In this document: positions 6,442-8,100 of the stretch, piece after piece
Numbering within the stretch: the stretch's first letter is position 1
Layout: the number at the start of each line of letters is the position of its first letter
Source: Phascolarctobacterium sp.
Lineage (GTDB): Bacteria; Bacillota; Negativicutes; Acidaminococcales; Acidaminococcaceae
Reading direction: 5' to 3'
Assembly (NCBI GenBank): GCA_019417125.1
Contig: DXVZ01000008.1
Location: 1 to 8,100 of the forward strand
DNA length: 8,100 bases
Program-made: the position numbers and the translations under genes
Notes under the pieces: model-generated
The model's input: the letters and a program-made list of their open reading frames with translations, nothing else
Database searches by the model: none
Told to the model about the DNA's origin: nothing

Positions 6442-7599
6442 TTGACTGATAAAGAGAAAGCTTTTGCTTATATTGACGCTCACCGTAACGGAATGATGAA
6501 AATGTGGGAGGAGCTTGTTATGATGGACAGCGGTTCCGGCTACAAAGAGGGCGTCGACGCCGTTATCGCCAAGGTGGCTGGCATTTTAACGGATATGGGC
6601 GGCAAAACCCGCATTATTGAACACGAAAACGCCGGCAACATGCTGGTGAGCAGATTTGGCGACTGCCAAAACAAACCGTTTGTAATTTTTACGGGCCATT
6701 TGGACACCGTTTTTGACGACCCGGAAACCACTAAAAAACGCCCCTTTACCATTAAGAACGGCACTGCTTACGGGCCGGGCGCGCTGGATATGAAGGGCGG
6801 CGTAACGCTTGCTATCCATGCCTTGCAGGCATTGCAGAGCGTCGATTATGATAAATACGCCGTAAAAGTTGTGCTGGCTGGCGACGAGGAAGTTGGGCAC
6901 AAGCACAGCGATTTTGCCGACAAGATGATGGCGGAAGCTAAGGGCGCGGCTTATGCGTTTAACTTTGAAACCGGCTTTATGGACGACAGCCTGGTGCTGG
7001 CGCGCAAGGGCGTGTACTGCTTTGCCATGGAGGCCTTCGGCCGCGGCGCACACGTTGGCAACGCACCGGAGGAAGGCCGCAGTGCGATTAAAGAGCTGGC
7101 GCACAAAGTGCTGGATATTGAAGCGCTGACCGACTGGAGCAGGGGGCTGAACCTTAACGTCGGCGTTATCGAAGGCGGCACGGTGCATAACTCCGCCCCG
7201 GCGTATGCCAAAATGATTGTGGATATGCGCTTTACCGACCCGGCGATGCTGGAAGAAATGAAAGCCAAATTCCAGGAGATTAATGACAAGGTTTATGTGG
7301 ACGGCGTAACCTGCAAAATGACGCCGGTATCCTTAATGCAGCCGATGGTGCAGCTGGAAAGCAGCATGCAGCTGTTTGAGCTGGTTAAAAAGGTATACGA
7401 GGAAGAAGGCTTCGGCAGTCCGAAAGCGATTACCGTCGGCGGCGGCAGCGATTCTGCCTACACCACGATGGTGGGCGTGCCTACCGTCTGCGCCATGGGC
7501 GTTAAGGGCGGGCGCAACCACACGGTTGACGAGTTCGCCAATGTAGAATCGCTGTTTATGCGCGCCAAATTAATTACCGCCGTAATGCTGTCGCTGTAA
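6442..7599 (+). CDS. M20-family metallopeptidase, copy 2 (paralogue of the gene at 4100)
   Basis: A 385-residue cytoplasmic M20 peptidase, collinear with copy 1 with no gaps. All metal and catalytic residues are kept at the same numbers: His86, Asp88, Asp116, Glu149, Glu150, Glu176 and His360. The differences concentrate in the lid domain and substrate-facing loops: GRSVHAGNEPE becomes GRGAHVGNAPE (200-210), ETGTTINI becomes SRGLNLNV (233-240), and MAGLE becomes VSLMQ (296-300). Both copies should be active but may differ in specificity. By eye the third-position base use is richer in G and C than in copy 1, so this is not a recent duplicate. Start TTG 6442 is set by AGGAGG eight bases upstream. 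It ends the operon; only 18 bases separate its stop from the thi promoter, with no terminator seen between. Confidence 0.9.
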   Translation: MTDKEKAFAYIDAHRNGMMKMWEELVMMDSGSGYKEGVDAVIAKVAGILTDMGGKTRIIEHENAGNMLVSRFGDCQNKPFVIFTGHLDTVFDDPETTKKRPFTIKNGTAYGPGALDMKGGVTLAIHALQALQSVDYDKYAVKVVLAGDEEVGHKHSDFADKMMAEAKGAAYAFNFETGFMDDSLVLARKGVYCFAMEAFGRGAHVGNAPEEGRSAIKELAHKVLDIEALTDWSRGLNLNVGVIEGGTVHNSAPAYAKMIVDMRFTDPAMLEEMKAKFQEINDKVYVDGVTCKMTPVSLMQPMVQLESSMQLFELVKKVYEEEGFGSPKAITVGGGSDSAYTTMVGVPTVCAMGVKGGRNHTVDEFANVESLFMRAKLITAVMLSL

Positions 7600-7617
7600 T
7601 TTTATAGTTTTTTACGA

Positions 7618-7646
7618 TTGACAGCGGCGCTTTTACACCTTATACT
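7618..7646 (+). promoter_or_regulatory. Sigma-70-type promoter of the thiamine operon
   Basis: TTGACA (7618-7623), a 17-base spacer and TATACT (7641-7646) make a near-consensus promoter. Transcription would start near 7653, just before the TPP riboswitch. Confidence 0.88.
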
Positions 7647-7656
7647 TAACTTAACT

Positions 7657-7744
7657 GAACAGGGGAGCTTACAGATAGGCTGAGAGGAAGATGTGCGCTT
7701 CGACCCTAAACCTGATTTGGATAATGCCAACGTAGGGAATGTTT
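7657..7744 (+). promoter_or_regulatory. TPP riboswitch (THI element)
   Basis: The aptamer core is intact: GGGGAGC near the 5' side, GGCTGAGAGG (7678-7687), a small P3 hairpin (GAAG/CTTC, 7687-7701) then GACCC, and CCTGAT...GGATAATGCCA (7711-7729) followed by CGTAGGGAA. The outer P1 stem can form from AACA (about 7658-7661) with TGTT (about 7740-7743). It senses thiamine pyrophosphate and, with thiS downstream, should switch the thiamine operon off when TPP is plentiful. The terminator at 7753 is the likely expression platform. Confidence 0.95.
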
Positions 7745-7752
7745 GCAAATGA

Positions 7753-7788
7753 CGGCAAGTGCCTTGGTTGGCGCTTGCCGTTTCTTTA
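7753..7788 (+). terminator. First terminator hairpin after the riboswitch
   Basis: CGGCAAGTGCC (7753-7763) pairs over 11 positions, one of them G-U, with GGCGCTTGCCG (7770-7780) around a six-base loop. The tail TTTCTTTA is a broken T-tract. Position right after the aptamer makes it the probable TPP-controlled terminator. Confidence 0.8.
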
Positions 7789-7830
7789 TATCAGGCAGTT
7801 ACAATTTAATATGCCGTTAGAGTGAGCAAA

Positions 7831-7882
7831 GCTCATGAAGGGGTGCACCACCGCGGGTGCAGGCTCCTTCATGGGCTTTTTT
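7831..7882 (+). terminator. Second, longer terminator hairpin before thiS
   Basis: GCTCATGAAGG (7831-7841) pairs over 11 positions with CCTTCATGGGC (7866-7876). An inner stem, TGCACC (7844-7849) with GGTGCA (7856-7861), caps it. Six T residues follow (7877-7882), giving a stronger terminator than the first. A small competing stem, TGAGC (7823-7827) with GCTCA (7831-7835), overlaps its left arm. It lies 24 bases before the thiS start, so thiS can be expressed only if it is bypassed. Confidence 0.85.
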
Positions 7883-7906
7883 AGTTGCGGCGGAAAGGGG
7901 CAAACA

Positions 7907-8100
7907 ATGCGTGTAAACGGAAAAGAGGTACCGCTTAATGGCGGCGTGACGCTGGCGCAGTTTTTGGCGGCGCACAACTACCGTGCGGAGCTGGTGGCGG
8001 TGGAGTGCAACGGCGAAATTGTGCCGCGTGCGGATTTTGGTGCGGTGGTTTTGGCAGACAGCGACAAGCTGGAAATAGTAAGTTTTGTAGGGGGCGGCTA
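7907..8100 (+). CDS. thiS: Sulfur carrier protein ThiS (stop codon cut by window end)
   Basis: A 64-residue ubiquitin-fold protein that carries sulfur as a C-terminal thiocarboxylate for building the thiazole ring of thiamine, working with ThiF and ThiG in the cytoplasm. Seen: the N-terminal MRVNGKEV strand, TLAQFL helix start (residues 15-20), a [10 protein letters not shown] strand-turn (32-41) and the required Gly-Gly end in FVGGG (60-64). The window stops two bases (TA) into the next codon, which is very probably TAA or TAG, since ThiS must end in Gly-Gly. The start has AAAGGGG (7894-7900) six bases before ATG. The TPP riboswitch upstream confirms the pathway. Further thiamine genes are expected beyond the window. 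Confidence 0.93.
   Translation, partial: MRVNGKEVPLNGGVTLAQFLAAHNYRAELVAVECNGEIVPRADFGAVVLADSDKLEIVSFVGGG

Noticed and set aside
7831..7882. T-box riboswitch, suggested by ACCACCGCGGG in the hairpin before thiS
   Set aside because: There is no room for a T-box stem I and specifier loop: only about 40 bases separate it from the TPP terminator. The run also lacks the contiguous AGGGTGGNACCGCG form, so a terminator explains it better.

Overview
The window suggests a succinate-fermenting anaerobe of the Negativicutes, perhaps an Acidaminococcaceae genus such as Phascolarctobacterium. That placement is an inference. It rests on a methylmalonyl-CoA decarboxylase alpha subunit that closely resembles remembered Veillonella MmdA, with a methylmalonyl-CoA epimerase just upstream and a C4-dicarboxylate carrier just downstream. 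Low-GC-style ribosome binding sites, TTG/GTG starts and a moderate base composition fit. All supported genes lie on the + strand.

Region 1 (1-3486) is succinate/propionate metabolism: the tail of methylmalonyl-CoA epimerase, mmdA, a small decarboxylase accessory (delta/epsilon-type) subunit, and a MatC-like 12-TM-class dicarboxylate carrier. Together they would import succinate and interconvert and decarboxylate methylmalonyl-CoA to propionyl-CoA, with Na+ export by the full complex. The biotin carrier and the membrane beta subunit are absent here. The junction between the small subunit and the carrier holds an inverted repeat and a decayed copy of the first codons of the carrier gene.

Region 2 (3487-4099) has no protein gene. 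It holds a candidate structured RNA, possibly 6S-like, whose ends pair and which is followed by a strong intrinsic terminator. After that come an AT-rich stretch, a good sigma-70-type promoter, and a 15-bp leader hairpin ahead of the next operon.

Region 3 (4100-7599) is a tight four-gene operon: M20 metallopeptidase, YjiH-like and YjiG-like Gate-domain membrane proteins, then a second M20 metallopeptidase. The two peptidases are both 385 residues, align without gaps and are about 69% identical by hand count. This resembles the logic of E. coli yjiH-yjiG-iadA (membrane pair plus dipeptidase) but with a different peptidase family in two copies. It is the best candidate here for an undescribed uptake-and-hydrolysis system.

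Region 4 (7600-8100) is the start of a thiamine operon: consensus promoter, TPP riboswitch, two successive terminator hairpins, then thiS, whose stop codon is cut by the window edge.
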